Below, one piece after another: positions 8,937 through 18,125 of a stretch of 64,000 nt of DNA. How positions within the stretch are numbered: position 1 is the first letter of the stretch; the number at the start of each line of letters is the position of its first letter. Position numbers and translations under genes: made by a program. Source of the stretch: Paenibacillus gyeongsangnamensis (GTDB lineage Bacteria; Bacillota; Bacilli; Paenibacillales; NBRC-103111); NCBI RefSeq assembly GCF_027533625.1, contig NZ_JAQAGZ010000013.1:124001-188000 (forward strand), in the 5' to 3' direction. A model generated the notes under the pieces. That model did not search any database and was not told where the DNA came from. It saw only the letters and a program-made list of their open reading frames with translations.

Positions 8937-10715
8937 GTGCAAGTGCTTTCATTACCCTTTAAACAGGCGTACGGCAATCTAAAAATTAAACACAAGGTGT
9001 TCGCCCTCATCTCCTTGATTATGGCGTTCTGTTTCCTCGTAACGTATATTTCCCTGCAGTATGCCTATTCGATATACGACGAGCAGCTTTATTCCAAATC
9101 ATCGCAGCTGCTGAACCTATCTTCGAGCGGCGTCGAGAACGAGCTGAAGAAGCTGGACCGGCTTTCTTTTACGATCGCTACGGATTTGCAGATTCAGAAC
9201 CTGCTCGCTTCCATTACGGATACGACCCCCGAGTTTGAGAAATATAAAATCCGTGCCGGCATAGCGGACAAGCTCGTACAGTATGCGGGCTATGAAAAAT
9301 ACATTTATTCGATCGAGATCATGGATCCGGCCGGCGGACAGGCCATGGCGGGAGAATCGTCCCCCACGGCTTTCATGAGCCTCGCTTCGATCCTCAGCGA
9401 ATCCGCGCTGGGCTCCGGGGAGACCCGCTGGATTTATCCCGGTCCGGATGAGCACTATTTGACAGCCGCCCGGGAAATTCGTTCCTATCAGAATAATCTG
9501 AGCCTGACCCGGCTCGGAACGCTTATCGTGCGGATCCGGTTCGACAAGATTGTGGAGGATGTTGTGGCGGGCACCGAGCTGAAGAACGGCGAGATGCGGA
9601 TTACCGCAGCTAATCATACGATTTATCCCGTCCAGGCGAAGGCGGCGGGCGCTCTTCCGGCGCCGGTCAGGGAAGAATGGCAGCAAGGTTATGTGATCCG
9701 GCAGCTGAACGGGCAGCAGTACTTTTTGACGCAAATCCGTTCCGGTTACCTCGGTTGGACTTACCACAGCGTCATTCCTTTCGATCAAATCTTCAATAAG
9801 ATTATTCTGATGAAAAATGCGCTGCTCATCGGTTTCATCGCCGCCGTTGCGGCTGTCATGGCACTGGCTATCCAGTTCGCAAGAAGCATAACCCGCCCCA
9901 TCGAAGGCTTGATTGTCCGGATGCGGCAGGTGCAGATGGGCCAGTTTGATCAAGGGGAAGCGGATCTAAGCGACAGCACCTCGCTGCAGATGGATGAGGT
10001 CGGGCAGCTGCAGCGGACGTTCCGCATGATGGTACGGCAGATCAACGAGCTGATTACGGAAAACTACGCCAAGCAGCTGACGATCAAGGAGACGCAGTTC
10101 AAGGCGCTTCAGGCGCAGATCAACCCGCACTTTCTCTACAATACGCTGGAGTCCATCAATTGGCTTGCCAAAACGAACGGCCAGCAGCAAATTTCCCGCA
10201 TAGTGGAAGCGCTTGGCTTCCTGCTTCGCAGCTCGGTCAGCATGAAGAATACGCTGATTTGCGTCCGGGAGGAGCTGGACATTGTCACGAATTATATCAC
10301 GATTCAGAAGTACCGCTTCGAGGAACGGCTTGATTTCCGCATGGAGGTACCCGAGGAGGCAGGCCGGCTGACGCTGCCGAAGCTGACGCTGCAGCCGCTG
10401 CTTGAGAACTCCATCCATTACGCGCTGGAAGCGATGGTGGAGCCCTGCCAGATCCGCATCACGGCGCAGCGGGAAGAAGGCAAGCTGCGGATCACGGTGG
10501 AGGATAACGGTCCCGGCATGGACGAGCTGCTGCTGGCGCAGGTTAGGAGCGGGGAAGCGCCGACCCGAGGGAACGGGATCGGCCTGAAGAACATCGATGA
10601 ACGGATCAAGCTCGCCTTCGGCGATGCCTACGGAATCGAGCTCGACAGCGCGCCCGGCGAAGGGACGCGCGTCTCGGTTCTCATTCCGGACGAAACGGGG
10701 GATACCGATGTATAA
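8937..10715 (+). CDS. YesM-type sensor histidine kinase
   Basis: The 592-residue protein has a membrane segment at about residues 22-42, a ~250-residue extracellular sensor region, a second membrane segment near 290-312, a HAMP linker, and a His_kinase domain with NPHFLYNTLESINWL around residue 397. The ATPase lobe shows LLENSIHY, DNGPGMD, GNGIGLKN and GEGTRV. This is the kinase class paired with AraC-type regulators of sugar uptake in Paenibacillus. GTG 8937 follows GGAGAGGAGG. Its stop overlaps the response-regulator start by 8 bp, so the two are translationally coupled. Signal and substrate are unknown, but the downstream genes point to an oligosaccharide. Confidence 0.93.
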   Translation: MQVLSLPFKQAYGNLKIKHKVFALISLIMAFCFLVTYISLQYAYSIYDEQLYSKSSQLLNLSSSGVENELKKLDRLSFTIATDLQIQNLLASITDTTPEFEKYKIRAGIADKLVQYAGYEKYIYSIEIMDPAGGQAMAGESSPTAFMSLASILSESALGSGETRWIYPGPDEHYLTAAREIRSYQNNLSLTRLGTLIVRIRFDKIVEDVVAGTELKNGEMRITAANHTIYPVQAKAAGALPAPVREEWQQGYVIRQLNGQQYFLTQIRSGYLGWTYHSVIPFDQIFNKIILMKNALLIGFIAAVAAVMALAIQFARSITRPIEGLIVRMRQVQMGQFDQGEADLSDSTSLQMDEVGQLQRTFRMMVRQINELITENYAKQLTIKETQFKALQAQINPHFLYNTLESINWLAKTNGQQQISRIVEALGFLLRSSVSMKNTLICVREELDIVTNYITIQKYRFEERLDFRMEVPEEAGRLTLPKLTLQPLLENSIHYALEAMVEPCQIRITAQREEGKLRITVEDNGPGMDELLLAQVRSGEAPTRGNGIGLKNIDERIKLAFGDAYGIELDSAPGEGTRVSVLIPDETGDTDV

Positions 10716-12276
10716 AGTGCTTCTTGTGGACGACGAACGCATCATCCTCGACGGCATCTCTTCCGTCGTGGATTGGAAGGGAGCGGGGACCGTGCTTGCG
10801 GGAACCGCCCGTAACGGGCTCGATGCCTTCGAGCTCATTCAGCGGGATCCGCCGGACATTGTCATCAGCGATATCCGTATGCCGGGCATGGACGGACTGG
10901 AGCTGTCGGCGAAGGTGGCGGAGAGCTATCCCGGCATCAAGCTGATTCTGCTGTCGGGCTTTGGCGAATTCGAGTATGCCCGTTCCGCCATGCAATACGG
11001 CGTGCGTCATTATTTATTAAAGCCCTGTAACGAGAACAGCATCGCGCAGGCGCTGCGCGAGCTTGTGCTTGAGCTGGATCGGGAACGGAAACGCGAACAG
11101 TTCGTGAGCCGAATCCGGGAAGGGCTTAATAAGGTGCTCCCCCATGTGAAGGAACAGTTTCTGAAGGAGTTCGTCACGAACAAGACGTACGGAGGCCGCG
11201 ATTGGGAATATTATCGAAGCTTGTTCGGGCTTGATCTGGAGGATCACATGGTGCGCCTCCTGCTATTCCGGCTGGAGGGGGATTTTGAATTCGAGCACTT
11301 GTTTGCCGTGAAGAACATCGCCGAGGAGCTGCTGGAGAAGACGATTCTAAGCTCTACGGTGGGAGAGCATGTGCTTATGGTTGTACTGGATACGGAACCT
11401 GTGGACGAGCTGCATGCCCGTATAGGACGCATCCGCGAGACGTTCCTGCAGTATTACAGGATCGAGCTGACGGCCGCGCTTAGCGAGCCGGGCGAAATCA
11501 CCCGCGCGCGGAGCCTGTATAAGCAAACGCTGGAGTGTTTGAATCACCGTTTCTATGTAGGCGAGGGCAGCCTGATTACGAAGCAGGATCTGCTGCGGGC
11601 GGGACGGAATGAGAGTAGCGATTTTACGTTCGAGGAGGACGACGTACTTCTGCCGGTCAAGACGGGGTGCTGGGACGATGCCGCCCGGGAAATCGACCGT
11701 TTTTTTGCAGCGGTGGCCGGCTTGCGTTCGGACATCACGACGGCCAAGTCTTATGTGATCCAGCTCTTCATGGCCATGATCCGGCTGGGGGACGCCGGGG
11801 CGCTCCCCAACGGAATGGACAAGCTGGTGCAGCTGATGGAGCTGGATACGCTGCAGGCGATTCAAGCTTTTTTCAAAGAAACCGCACGCGGGATCACGCT
11901 CAGCCATTATGAGCAGACGCGGAGCAAGCATTCCGCCATTGTCGGCAAGGTCATCGGCATCATCGGGGAGCATCTCGGAGATCCCGGTTTGTCGCTGAAC
12001 TGGGTTGCTCACCGGATGCTGTACATGAACTCGGATTACCTCGGCAAGCTGTTCAAGAAGGAGACGGGCGAGAAATTTTCCAATTACGTGATGAAGGTAC
12101 GGATTGCCAAGGCGACAGAGTTGATCGGGCAGCGGTCCGATATCAAAATCTTCGAGCTGGCGGAGCAGCTGGGCTTCGGGGACAACCCTCAGTATTTCAG
12201 CCAGGTGTTCAAAAAAAACGTAGGCTGCACGCCGTCAGAGTATATGAAGAGCATCTGGGGCACTTCCGACATTTGA
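10708..12276 (+). CDS. YesN-type response regulator with AraC-type DNA-binding domain
   Basis: The 522-residue protein begins with a receiver domain: the acidic pair is in VDDE, the phospho-acceptor is Asp55 in ISDIRMPG, and the conserved Lys is in LLKPC. A ~300-residue middle region follows, then two AraC helix-turn-helix units in the last ~100 residues, ending PQYFSQVFKKNVGCTPSEY. ATG 10708 overlaps the kinase stop. It probably activates the importer genes downstream. The two promoter elements at 12300 and 14283 are candidate targets. Confidence 0.93.
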   Translation: MYKVLLVDDERIILDGISSVVDWKGAGTVLAGTARNGLDAFELIQRDPPDIVISDIRMPGMDGLELSAKVAESYPGIKLILLSGFGEFEYARSAMQYGVRHYLLKPCNENSIAQALRELVLELDRERKREQFVSRIREGLNKVLPHVKEQFLKEFVTNKTYGGRDWEYYRSLFGLDLEDHMVRLLLFRLEGDFEFEHLFAVKNIAEELLEKTILSSTVGEHVLMVVLDTEPVDELHARIGRIRETFLQYYRIELTAALSEPGEITRARSLYKQTLECLNHRFYVGEGSLITKQDLLRAGRNESSDFTFEEDDVLLPVKTGCWDDAAREIDRFFAAVAGLRSDITTAKSYVIQLFMAMIRLGDAGALPNGMDKLVQLMELDTLQAIQAFFKETARGITLSHYEQTRSKHSAIVGKVIGIIGEHLGDPGLSLNWVAHRMLYMNSDYLGKLFKKETGEKFSNYVMKVRIAKATELIGQRSDIKIFELAEQLGFGDNPQYFSQVFKKNVGCTPSEYMKSIWGTSDI

Positions 12277-12299
12277 ACAACTGGTGTTTAAACAACTGA

Positions 12300-12357
12300 T
12301 TTTTAAACAAACAACTCGGAATATTGAATTAACTTTTACCCTCAAAAACTCAATAAT
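12300..12357 (+). promoter_or_regulatory. candidate activator-dependent promoter of the sugar-binding-protein gene
   Basis: The element TTTTTAAACAAA...CGGAAT.TTG.ATT at 12300-12330 is followed by a -10-like AATAAT at 12352-12357. The same element recurs at 14283-14313, with its -10 at exactly the same distance. No good -35 hexamer is present, which suggests dependence on an activator. A related TTTAAACAAC lies just upstream at 12287-12296, as expected for the direct-repeat sites of AraC-type regulators. Confidence 0.55.
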
Positions 12358-12394
12358 AAGCATGTAAGCAGTTACAAAGGGGAGGGTTCTAAAG

Positions 12395-13726
12395 ATGAAA
12401 AAAGCGGTAATGACGATGCTGTCGCTATCCCTGGCGTTGACGGCGGCAGGCTGCGGCGGGAATGCAGCGGCGCCTTCCGGCGGCGGGGATGCAGGGGCCA
12501 AACCGTCAGCATCGGCGGGCGCAGGAAGCGGCAAAGATCCGGTGAAGCTGCGAGTGGCCTGGTGGGGAGGACAAGCACGCCACGATTATACCCTGAAGGT
12601 CATTGACCTGTACCAGCAAAAAAATCCGAACGTCAAGATCGAGGCCGAGTATGCCTCCTTCGACGACTATTGGAAGAAGCTCGCTCCGCAGGCGGCGGCG
12701 AACGATTTGCCGGACATCATCCAGATGGACATTTCCTATCTCACCCAGTACGGGGGCCGGAACCAGCTGGAGGATCTGACCCCTTACACCAAGAACGGTA
12801 CTCTTGACGTCAGCTCCATCAGCCAGAATACGCTCAGCGGCGGTCAAGTGGACGGCAAGCTGGTTGCCTTGACGGCGGGCGTCAACGCCCTCGCTTATAT
12901 CGTCGACCCGGCGGTGCTGCAGAAGACGGGCATCGATTCGCTGAAGAAGGATTGGACGTGGGACGATATCGATGCGGCCGGAGCGAAGCTGAAATCGGCC
13001 GGCAAAATCATGGGCGGGCTTCGTCATGACGTATTCTTCCCGTACTATTTGCGGACGCTTGATCAGAAAATGTACAGCGCGGACGGCGCATCTCTGGCTT
13101 ATCCCGACGACAAGCCGTTTATCGACTATTTCAAGCGCTACCAGAAGTGGTATGATTCGGGCTACCTTCTCCCGCTCGATAAAGAAGCGCAGAAGAAGGG
13201 AACGCCGGAGGACGATGAAATGGTGATGGGCAACTCCATGTCCTCGAACGGCTGGTCGAACCAGTATCTCGCTCTGGCCGCCGCAGCGAAGCGCCCTCTG
13301 GAGCTGCAGCCGATGCCGGGGCCGAACGCGAAGAAGGGGATGTTCCTGAAGCCGAGCATGTATTTCTCCGTCTCGAAGAACTCGAAGCAGAAGGAAGAAG
13401 CGGTCAAATTCGTCAACTTCTTCATCAACGATATCGAGGCGAACAAAATCATCAAGGGCGAACGCGGCGTCCCGGTATCGTCCAAGGTTAAGGAAGCGCT
13501 CAAGCCGCTGCTGTCGGCGGATGAGAACAAAGTTTTCGATTATGTCGCTTGGGCTGAGCAGAACAGCTCGCCGATGGACCCGCCGAATCCGATCGGCTCC
13601 ATCGAGGTAGAGAAGCTGCTGAAGGATACGAGCGAGCAAATTCTGTACAAGAAAATTTCCGTCGAAGACGCCGCCGCGAAATTCCGTAAGGAAGCGAACG
13701 CGATTCTGGCGAAGAATAAGAAGTGA
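12395..13726 (+). CDS. sugar ABC transporter substrate-binding lipoprotein
   Basis: The 443-residue protein starts with a lipoprotein signal (MKKAVMTMLSLSLALTAAGC) whose lipobox Cys is residue 20, then an Ala/Gly/Ser linker. The rest matches family-1 extracellular solute-binding proteins (LRVAWWGG, YEAEYASFDDYWKKL-like start, then NFFINDIEANKI near the end). It should be anchored on the outer face of the membrane and deliver a sugar or oligosaccharide to the permeases at 14406 and 15313. It lies 118 bp after the response regulator and is followed by a strong terminator, so the permeases need their own promoter or readthrough. Confidence 0.92.
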   Translation: MKKAVMTMLSLSLALTAAGCGGNAAAPSGGGDAGAKPSASAGAGSGKDPVKLRVAWWGGQARHDYTLKVIDLYQQKNPNVKIEAEYASFDDYWKKLAPQAAANDLPDIIQMDISYLTQYGGRNQLEDLTPYTKNGTLDVSSISQNTLSGGQVDGKLVALTAGVNALAYIVDPAVLQKTGIDSLKKDWTWDDIDAAGAKLKSAGKIMGGLRHDVFFPYYLRTLDQKMYSADGASLAYPDDKPFIDYFKRYQKWYDSGYLLPLDKEAQKKGTPEDDEMVMGNSMSSNGWSNQYLALAAAAKRPLELQPMPGPNAKKGMFLKPSMYFSVSKNSKQKEEAVKFVNFFINDIEANKIIKGERGVPVSSKVKEALKPLLSADENKVFDYVAWAEQNSSPMDPPNPIGSIEVEKLLKDTSEQILYKKISVEDAAAKFRKEANAILAKNKK

Positions 13727-13739
13727 AGTTTGGATGTAA

Positions 13740-13773
13740 GTCCCGTGCGGCCGGCCGTACGGGACTTTTTTTT
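13740..13773 (+). terminator. Rho-independent terminator after the binding-protein gene
   Basis: A GTCCCGT/ACGGGAC stem, extended by G-U and G-C pairs around a CCGG loop, is followed by eight T residues (13766-13773). Confidence 0.85.
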
Positions 13774-13889
13774 GTGTGGCGGCAGTATGAAAGTGCAGTA
13801 CTTTTATGGTGAGGCTCAGAATGTTAGCTGATCTCTCCTCGAGTCGGGTAGAGTCTAGGGAACCTCGCTCGCTTATTCTAGTGCTTGGA

Positions 13890-14043
13890 AGTACTCAGAG
13901 GTTCATTACAGCGGTGAAAGTCAGCTATTGGCACGTTGTAATGAACAAAGAGTCACTAGTACTGAACCCAGGTTCGTTACCGGCAGGAAAATCGGTATAG
14001 TCCCGCGTTTACTGAACCTGCGTTCCCTAGTAGTGAACTTCGC
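13890..14043 (+). repeat. 154-bp direct repeat, copy 1
   Basis: This copy matches the unit at 14053-14205 over its full length with few differences. It carries an internal perfect inverted repeat, GTTCATTACA ... TGTAATGAAC (13901-13945), and the small palindrome GAACC-CA-GGTTC. It has no coding capacity. Confidence 0.85.
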
Positions 14044-14052
14044 GACCGCTAA

Positions 14053-14205
14053 AGTGCTCGGAGGTTTATTACAGCGGTGAAAGTCAGCTATTGGCACATT
14101 GTAACGAACAAATATTCACTAGTACTGAACACAGGTTCGTTACCGGCAGGAAATCGGCAAAGTCCCGCGTTTACTGAACCTGCGTTCCCTAGTAGTGAAC
14201 TTCGC
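14053..14205 (+). repeat. 154-bp direct repeat, copy 2
   Basis: Second copy of the tandem unit, 153 bp. The internal inverted repeat is kept here with one wobble pair and one mismatch. The stretch 13727-14405 holds no gene, only the terminator, this repeat pair and the permease promoter. Sequence just before copy 1 (around 13853-13875) faintly resembles the end of the unit and may be an older copy. Confidence 0.85.
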
Positions 14206-14282
14206 TTCCTCTAAATGCCCAGCTGCCATTTCCCCCTTTACGCGGCAGGCGATGACATGGTCCTCCCCTCTCACGAGTCGGT

Positions 14283-14340
14283 TTTTTAAACAAAAAGACC
14301 GGAATTTTGCATTCAGCCTTTCCGTGCGTTTCCCTATAAT
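14283..14340 (+). promoter_or_regulatory. candidate activator-dependent promoter of the permease operon
   Basis: Second copy of the element found at 12300 (TTTTTAAACAAA...CGGAAT.TTG.ATT). Here it is followed by a consensus -10 TATAAT at 14335-14340. Spacing from element to -10 is identical in both copies. The -35 position holds a poor hexamer. Confidence 0.6.
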
Positions 14341-14405
14341 GAAGGTTATAAAGGCGCTTGATCATGCTCCATACTACGCCTATTCCACGCAAGGGGTTGA
14401 AGCAT

Positions 14406-15311
14406 ATGAAGCTGAAGCTGAGGGAAAACGACAACATCGTCGGTTACGTGTTCACAGCTCCGTTCATTCTCGGTTTTCTCATCTTTACGCTGTATCCGAT
14501 TCTGTCATCGCTCTACTATTCGTTCACCACGTACAACTTAATGGAAGCGCCTACTTGGGTGGGCGTGCAGAACTATCAGAAGATCTTCACGGATGACGAT
14601 AAAATATGGAAGTCGCTCCGCGTCACCTTCGTCTACGTCTTCGCCAGCGTCCCGCTTCGGCTCAGCTTCGCGCTGCTCGTGGCGATGCTGCTGAATACCG
14701 CGATTCGGGGCATCGGGGTGTACCGATCCGCCTACTATTTGCCGTCGCTCATCGGAGGCAGCGTCGCCGTCTCCATCATGTGGACGCAAATCTTCGGGGA
14801 CAAAGGCGTGCTGAACTCGCTCCTGGGGCTGATCGGCATCCAAAGTACGACCTCGTGGATCGGCAGCCCCTCGACTGCTCTCTGGACGCTGATTGCGCTG
14901 TCCGTCTGGCAGTTCGGATCATCCATGCTGATTTTCCTTGCGGGTCTCAAAAATATTCCGCACTCTTATTACGAAGCGGCTCAAGTAGACGGCGCCAACG
15001 TATTCTACCGGTTCTTCCGGATTACACTGCCGCTGCTCAGCCCGATCATTCTGTTCAACTTGATACTGCAGACGATTTCGGCCTTTCTTACGTTTACGCC
15101 GGCCTACATCATTTCCCGGGGCGAGGGCGGACCGCTCGACAATACGCTGCTGTATTCGCTGTACCTGTACCGCAGGGCGTTCCAATTCTTCGAGATGGGC
15201 TACGCTTCCGCGATGGCCTGGATCATGCTGGTAATCATCGGCGTCATCACGCTGCTGATTTTCAAATCGGCATCGTTCTGGGTGCATTACGAGTCGAAGG
15301 GAGAGAAGTAA
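14406..15311 (+). CDS. sugar ABC transporter permease (UgpA/MalF type)
   Basis: A 301-residue inner-membrane protein with six predicted membrane segments. The binding-protein-dependent permease signature EAAQVDGANVFYRFFRITLP lies near residue 195. ATG 14406 follows AAGGGG at 14391-14396; an upstream TTG at 14358 is less likely. It forms the translocation channel with the product of the next gene. No ATPase is encoded nearby, so it probably uses a shared MsmX-type ATPase, as is usual for this family. Confidence 0.92.
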   Translation: MKLKLRENDNIVGYVFTAPFILGFLIFTLYPILSSLYYSFTTYNLMEAPTWVGVQNYQKIFTDDDKIWKSLRVTFVYVFASVPLRLSFALLVAMLLNTAIRGIGVYRSAYYLPSLIGGSVAVSIMWTQIFGDKGVLNSLLGLIGIQSTTSWIGSPSTALWTLIALSVWQFGSSMLIFLAGLKNIPHSYYEAAQVDGANVFYRFFRITLPLLSPIILFNLILQTISAFLTFTPAYIISRGEGGPLDNTLLYSLYLYRRAFQFFEMGYASAMAWIMLVIIGVITLLIFKSASFWVHYESKGEK

Positions 15312-15312
15312 C

Positions 15313-16158
15313 ATGCCGGTCTATACGAATCGTACCAAGTCGTTCCTGTACCATCTGATCGTCGGCGGACTCGCGCTGCTCATGATATACCCGCTTCTGT
15401 GGCTGGCGGCCAGCTCCCTGAAGCCGAACCAGGAAATCTTCGCGAACGCGTACAGCCTGATCCCGAGCCGTCTCGAGTTCTCCAACTATGCCAGCGGGTG
15501 GAAGGGCTTCGGCGGAAACAGCTTTGCCGTCTTTTTCAAAAATTCGTTAATCATCTCCGTCCTCGCCACCATCGGTGCCGTCGCATCTTCTGCGCTCGTG
15601 GCCTACGGACTTGCCCGGATTTCGTTCCGGGGCAAAAGCTTCTGGTTCGGCTGCGTCATGATGACCCTGATGCTGCCGAGCGACGTGACGGTCATCTCCC
15701 AGTATGTCATGTTCGCCAAGCTGGGCTGGCTGTCGTCGTTCAAACCGATCATCGTACCCGCTTTCTTCGGGATGCCGTTCTTTATTTTCCTGATCATGCA
15801 GTTTATCCGGACGATTCCGCCGGAGCTCGACGAAGCGGCCAAGATGGACGGGTGCAGCAAATACGCCATCTTCTTCCGCATCATACTTCCGCTGATCGTG
15901 CCGGCGCTCGTCACTTCCACGATCTTCTCGTTCTATTGGCGGTGGGATGATTTCTTCCAACCGCTGCTGTACTTGAACAAGCCGGCGTTCTATCCGGTAT
16001 CGCTCGCGCTCAAGCTGTTCCTGGATGCGGAATCGCTCAATAACTGGGGCGGACTGCTGGCGATGTCGACGCTCTCGCTCGTTCCGATTGTGGTTGTTTT
16101 CTTTCTATTCCAAAAATATATCGTCGAAGGCATCAGCACCAGCGGACTGAAAGGCTGA
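15313..16158 (+). CDS. carbohydrate ABC transporter permease (UgpE/MalG type)
   Basis: The 281-residue partner permease has six membrane segments and the EAA loop DEAAKMDGCSKYAIFFRIILP near residue 175. It starts one base after the stop of the previous permease. It carries the short N-terminal cytoplasmic tail and the FFLFQKYIVEGISTSGLKG ending typical of the MalG group. Confidence 0.92.
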   Translation: MPVYTNRTKSFLYHLIVGGLALLMIYPLLWLAASSLKPNQEIFANAYSLIPSRLEFSNYASGWKGFGGNSFAVFFKNSLIISVLATIGAVASSALVAYGLARISFRGKSFWFGCVMMTLMLPSDVTVISQYVMFAKLGWLSSFKPIIVPAFFGMPFFIFLIMQFIRTIPPELDEAAKMDGCSKYAIFFRIILPLIVPALVTSTIFSFYWRWDDFFQPLLYLNKPAFYPVSLALKLFLDAESLNNWGGLLAMSTLSLVPIVVVFFLFQKYIVEGISTSGLKG

Positions 16159-16195
16159 CCCTGCGATGCATCGATCAGAAGAAGGAGCTATCGAT

Positions 16196-17221
16196 ATGCC
16201 AGCGCTGATTTATGACGAGAATGAAATTCGCCAAGCGATCGACCGGGTGGTCCGCCGCACGTTCCAAATGGACTTCAACTGGGATTGGCCGGGAGGCGTC
16301 GCTTTTTATGGCGTAACCGAGGCCTATGAGGCTACGGGCAAGGACGAGTACATGGAACTGCTGAAGGCATGGGTCGACGAGCAGTTGGAGGACGGCCTGC
16401 CGAAGCTGACCGTGAATGGAGTGTCCATCGGATACTCGCTGCTCAGCCTATACAAGGCCACAGGCGATGAGAAGTACATGGAGTTCGCGGTGCAAATGGC
16501 GGATTTCCTGAAGAACGAAGCGGTGCGGTTCGCGGACGGCATTTTCCAGCATACGGTCAATTCGGAGTCGTATAACTTCCCGCAGCAGGCTTGGGTCGAT
16601 ACGATGTTTATGGCAGGGTACTTCCTTGTCCGGATCGGCTCGATGCTGGACAGGCAGGACTACCTGGAGGACGGCATCAAGCAGTATCACGGGCACGAGG
16701 AGTTTCTGCAGGATCCGGTAACGAATCTGTATTACCATGGCTGGGACCATCTTGAGCAAAATCACATGTCCGGCATTTACTGGGCCCGCGGCAATGCGTG
16801 GGCGGCGATCACGATGGCGAGGGCGCTTCGCCTTATCCATGTGACGCATCCGTCGTTTATGATCATCGAAGGCTCTTTGCGGGATCAGCTCAGCGCACTC
16901 GTCCGGCTGCAGTCGGAGAGCGGCCTGTGGCATACGGTATTGACGGACCCTGCCTCCTACCTGGAAACGTCGGGCTCGGCGGGCATAGCGACGGCGCTCA
17001 TCTCCAGCGGCAAAATGTACAATAAATACGTGAACCGTTCCGTTCAAGGCATTTTGGCCCGAATCACGGAAGAAGGCGCAGTGACGGGCGTGTCTGCGGG
17101 CACGGCGGTCATGCGGGACATCGAAGGCTACAAGGGAGTCCCTTACAAAAGAGTGCAAGGCTGGGGCCAAGGCCTTGCCCTGACGTTCCTGTCCTCGCTG
17201 CTGGCGCGCCAGGAATGGTAA
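16196..17221 (+). CDS. glycoside hydrolase family 88/105 (unsaturated rhamnogalacturonyl hydrolase type)
   Basis: The 341-residue protein has the alpha/alpha-barrel pattern of GH88/105. The WVDTMFMAGYFL segment contains the catalytic Asp position seen in YteR, and GIYWARGNAWAAITMARAL matches the family's substrate-site block. No signal peptide is present, so it acts in the cytoplasm on imported unsaturated oligosaccharides from polysaccharide lyases. I chose ATG 16196, with AAGGAG just upstream, over ATG 16166. Its place at the end of the operon suggests that the importer carries pectin- or similar polyuronide-derived oligomers. The exact glycan is inferred. Confidence 0.88.
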   Translation: MPALIYDENEIRQAIDRVVRRTFQMDFNWDWPGGVAFYGVTEAYEATGKDEYMELLKAWVDEQLEDGLPKLTVNGVSIGYSLLSLYKATGDEKYMEFAVQMADFLKNEAVRFADGIFQHTVNSESYNFPQQAWVDTMFMAGYFLVRIGSMLDRQDYLEDGIKQYHGHEEFLQDPVTNLYYHGWDHLEQNHMSGIYWARGNAWAAITMARALRLIHVTHPSFMIIEGSLRDQLSALVRLQSESGLWHTVLTDPASYLETSGSAGIATALISSGKMYNKYVNRSVQGILARITEEGAVTGVSAGTAVMRDIEGYKGVPYKRVQGWGQGLALTFLSSLLARQEW

Positions 17222-17261
17222 GCGGGTACCGTATTCACAGTTGGAGCTGAGCTGAGAGAGG

Positions 17262-17303
17262 TGGTAAAAATAAACAGAGCCAGAAAAACATTCCCTGGCT
17301 CTG
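17262..17303 (-). terminator. terminator of the minus-strand small-gene operon
   Basis: Perfect 9-bp stem CAGAGCCAG/CTGGCTCTG (17275-17283, 17295-17303). On the minus strand it is followed by a T-rich tract. Confidence 0.65.
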
Positions 17304-17339
17304 AATCAGATCGTTCCCTTCAAGCTTTCACCACCCCGA

Positions 17340-17834
17340 TTAAGCATATGACATGGATTTAAAATTGAGCTTGCCGGTTGTTAATTGTACTAATTCCGGG
17401 AATGAAAAGATTTCAGCCAGTCGTTTAAGTCTTCTATAGATGGCTCTCAAAATAACGGAATCCATCTCGGTGATCATGCTTTCATTAGCCATGTAATCCT
17501 GGAAGCTGATCTTAATCAAAGAGTCGCTATCCCTTAAATTAACGGAAGATTGTTTAATGGGACTGTAGCCATTATCCAAGATATAGATCGTTTGGTCGGA
17601 TGCGCTCCGAAAAAGTTCAACGCATCTTTTGCTGAGCACAATGGTTCTTATTGTCCGGCCGGAGTGATCTGCTATGGTAAGCAAACGGTTGATCAAATCG
17701 AGAGAATCGTTCGTTAAATAAACCAGCTCGTTAATCTCTATTCCTTCGATAAGCAATCGAATAATGACCGCATCTTGAGCATTTACACATTGGCGCTCAA
17801 TAGAAAGCATTTTTTCAAGCGTAATATTCTCCAC
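17340..17834 (-). CDS. hypothetical protein, 164 residues
   Basis: I do not recognise this protein. It is mostly helical in character, without signal peptide, membrane segment or Cys motifs. It contains hydrophobic-periodic stretches such as RLLIEGIEINELVYL and RAIYRRLKRLAEIF. It follows the 84-residue gene by 4 bp, ahead of a terminator, so it is the last gene of a small operon. Its lower GC than the neighbouring sugar operon suggests a separate origin. Confidence 0.65.
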   Translation of the reverse strand: MENITLEKMLSIERQCVNAQDAVIIRLLIEGIEINELVYLTNDSLDLINRLLTIADHSGRTIRTIVLSKRCVELFRSASDQTIYILDNGYSPIKQSSVNLRDSDSLIKISFQDYMANESMITEMDSVILRAIYRRLKRLAEIFSFPELVQLTTGKLNFKSMSYA

Positions 17835-17838
17835 TACA

Positions 17839-18093
17839 TCATCCCTTCAAATAATAAATGACCTTCTTTGCATAGGGAATAAGATAAGAACGGTCGACAT
17901 GCTGATGAATATAATATTCATCCTTGGAAACGACAGTCACTCGATGTTTAGATTCGCCATCCAGCGCGTTAATATCTTTGTGAAGGAAAATACTGTCTTT
18001 GTTTATCGACAAAAACAGCCTGATTTCTCGCAAGGTATACGAGTGATCAACCAGAAGTTCTTCTGGAATTTCGTTGTAATTGTATACGACCAT
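17839..18093 (-). CDS. hypothetical protein, 84 residues
   Basis: Small soluble protein of unknown function, rich in Tyr and His (DEYYIHQHVDRSYLIPYAKK). It has a GGAGGTG ribosome site just upstream on the minus strand. It lies in line with the genes on either side, with short gaps, so it is very likely translated as part of the same operon. Confidence 0.6.
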   Translation of the reverse strand: MVVYNYNEIPEELLVDHSYTLREIRLFLSINKDSIFLHKDINALDGESKHRVTVVSKDEYYIHQHVDRSYLIPYAKKVIYYLKG

Positions 18094-18125
18094 TTGACAC
18101 CTCCAGCTTGTAATTCGAGGCCGCG

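Noticed and set aside
13920..13945. TTGGCACG in the tandem repeat as a sigma-54 promoter
   Set aside because: The GC doublet required 10 bp after GG is absent in both repeat copies.
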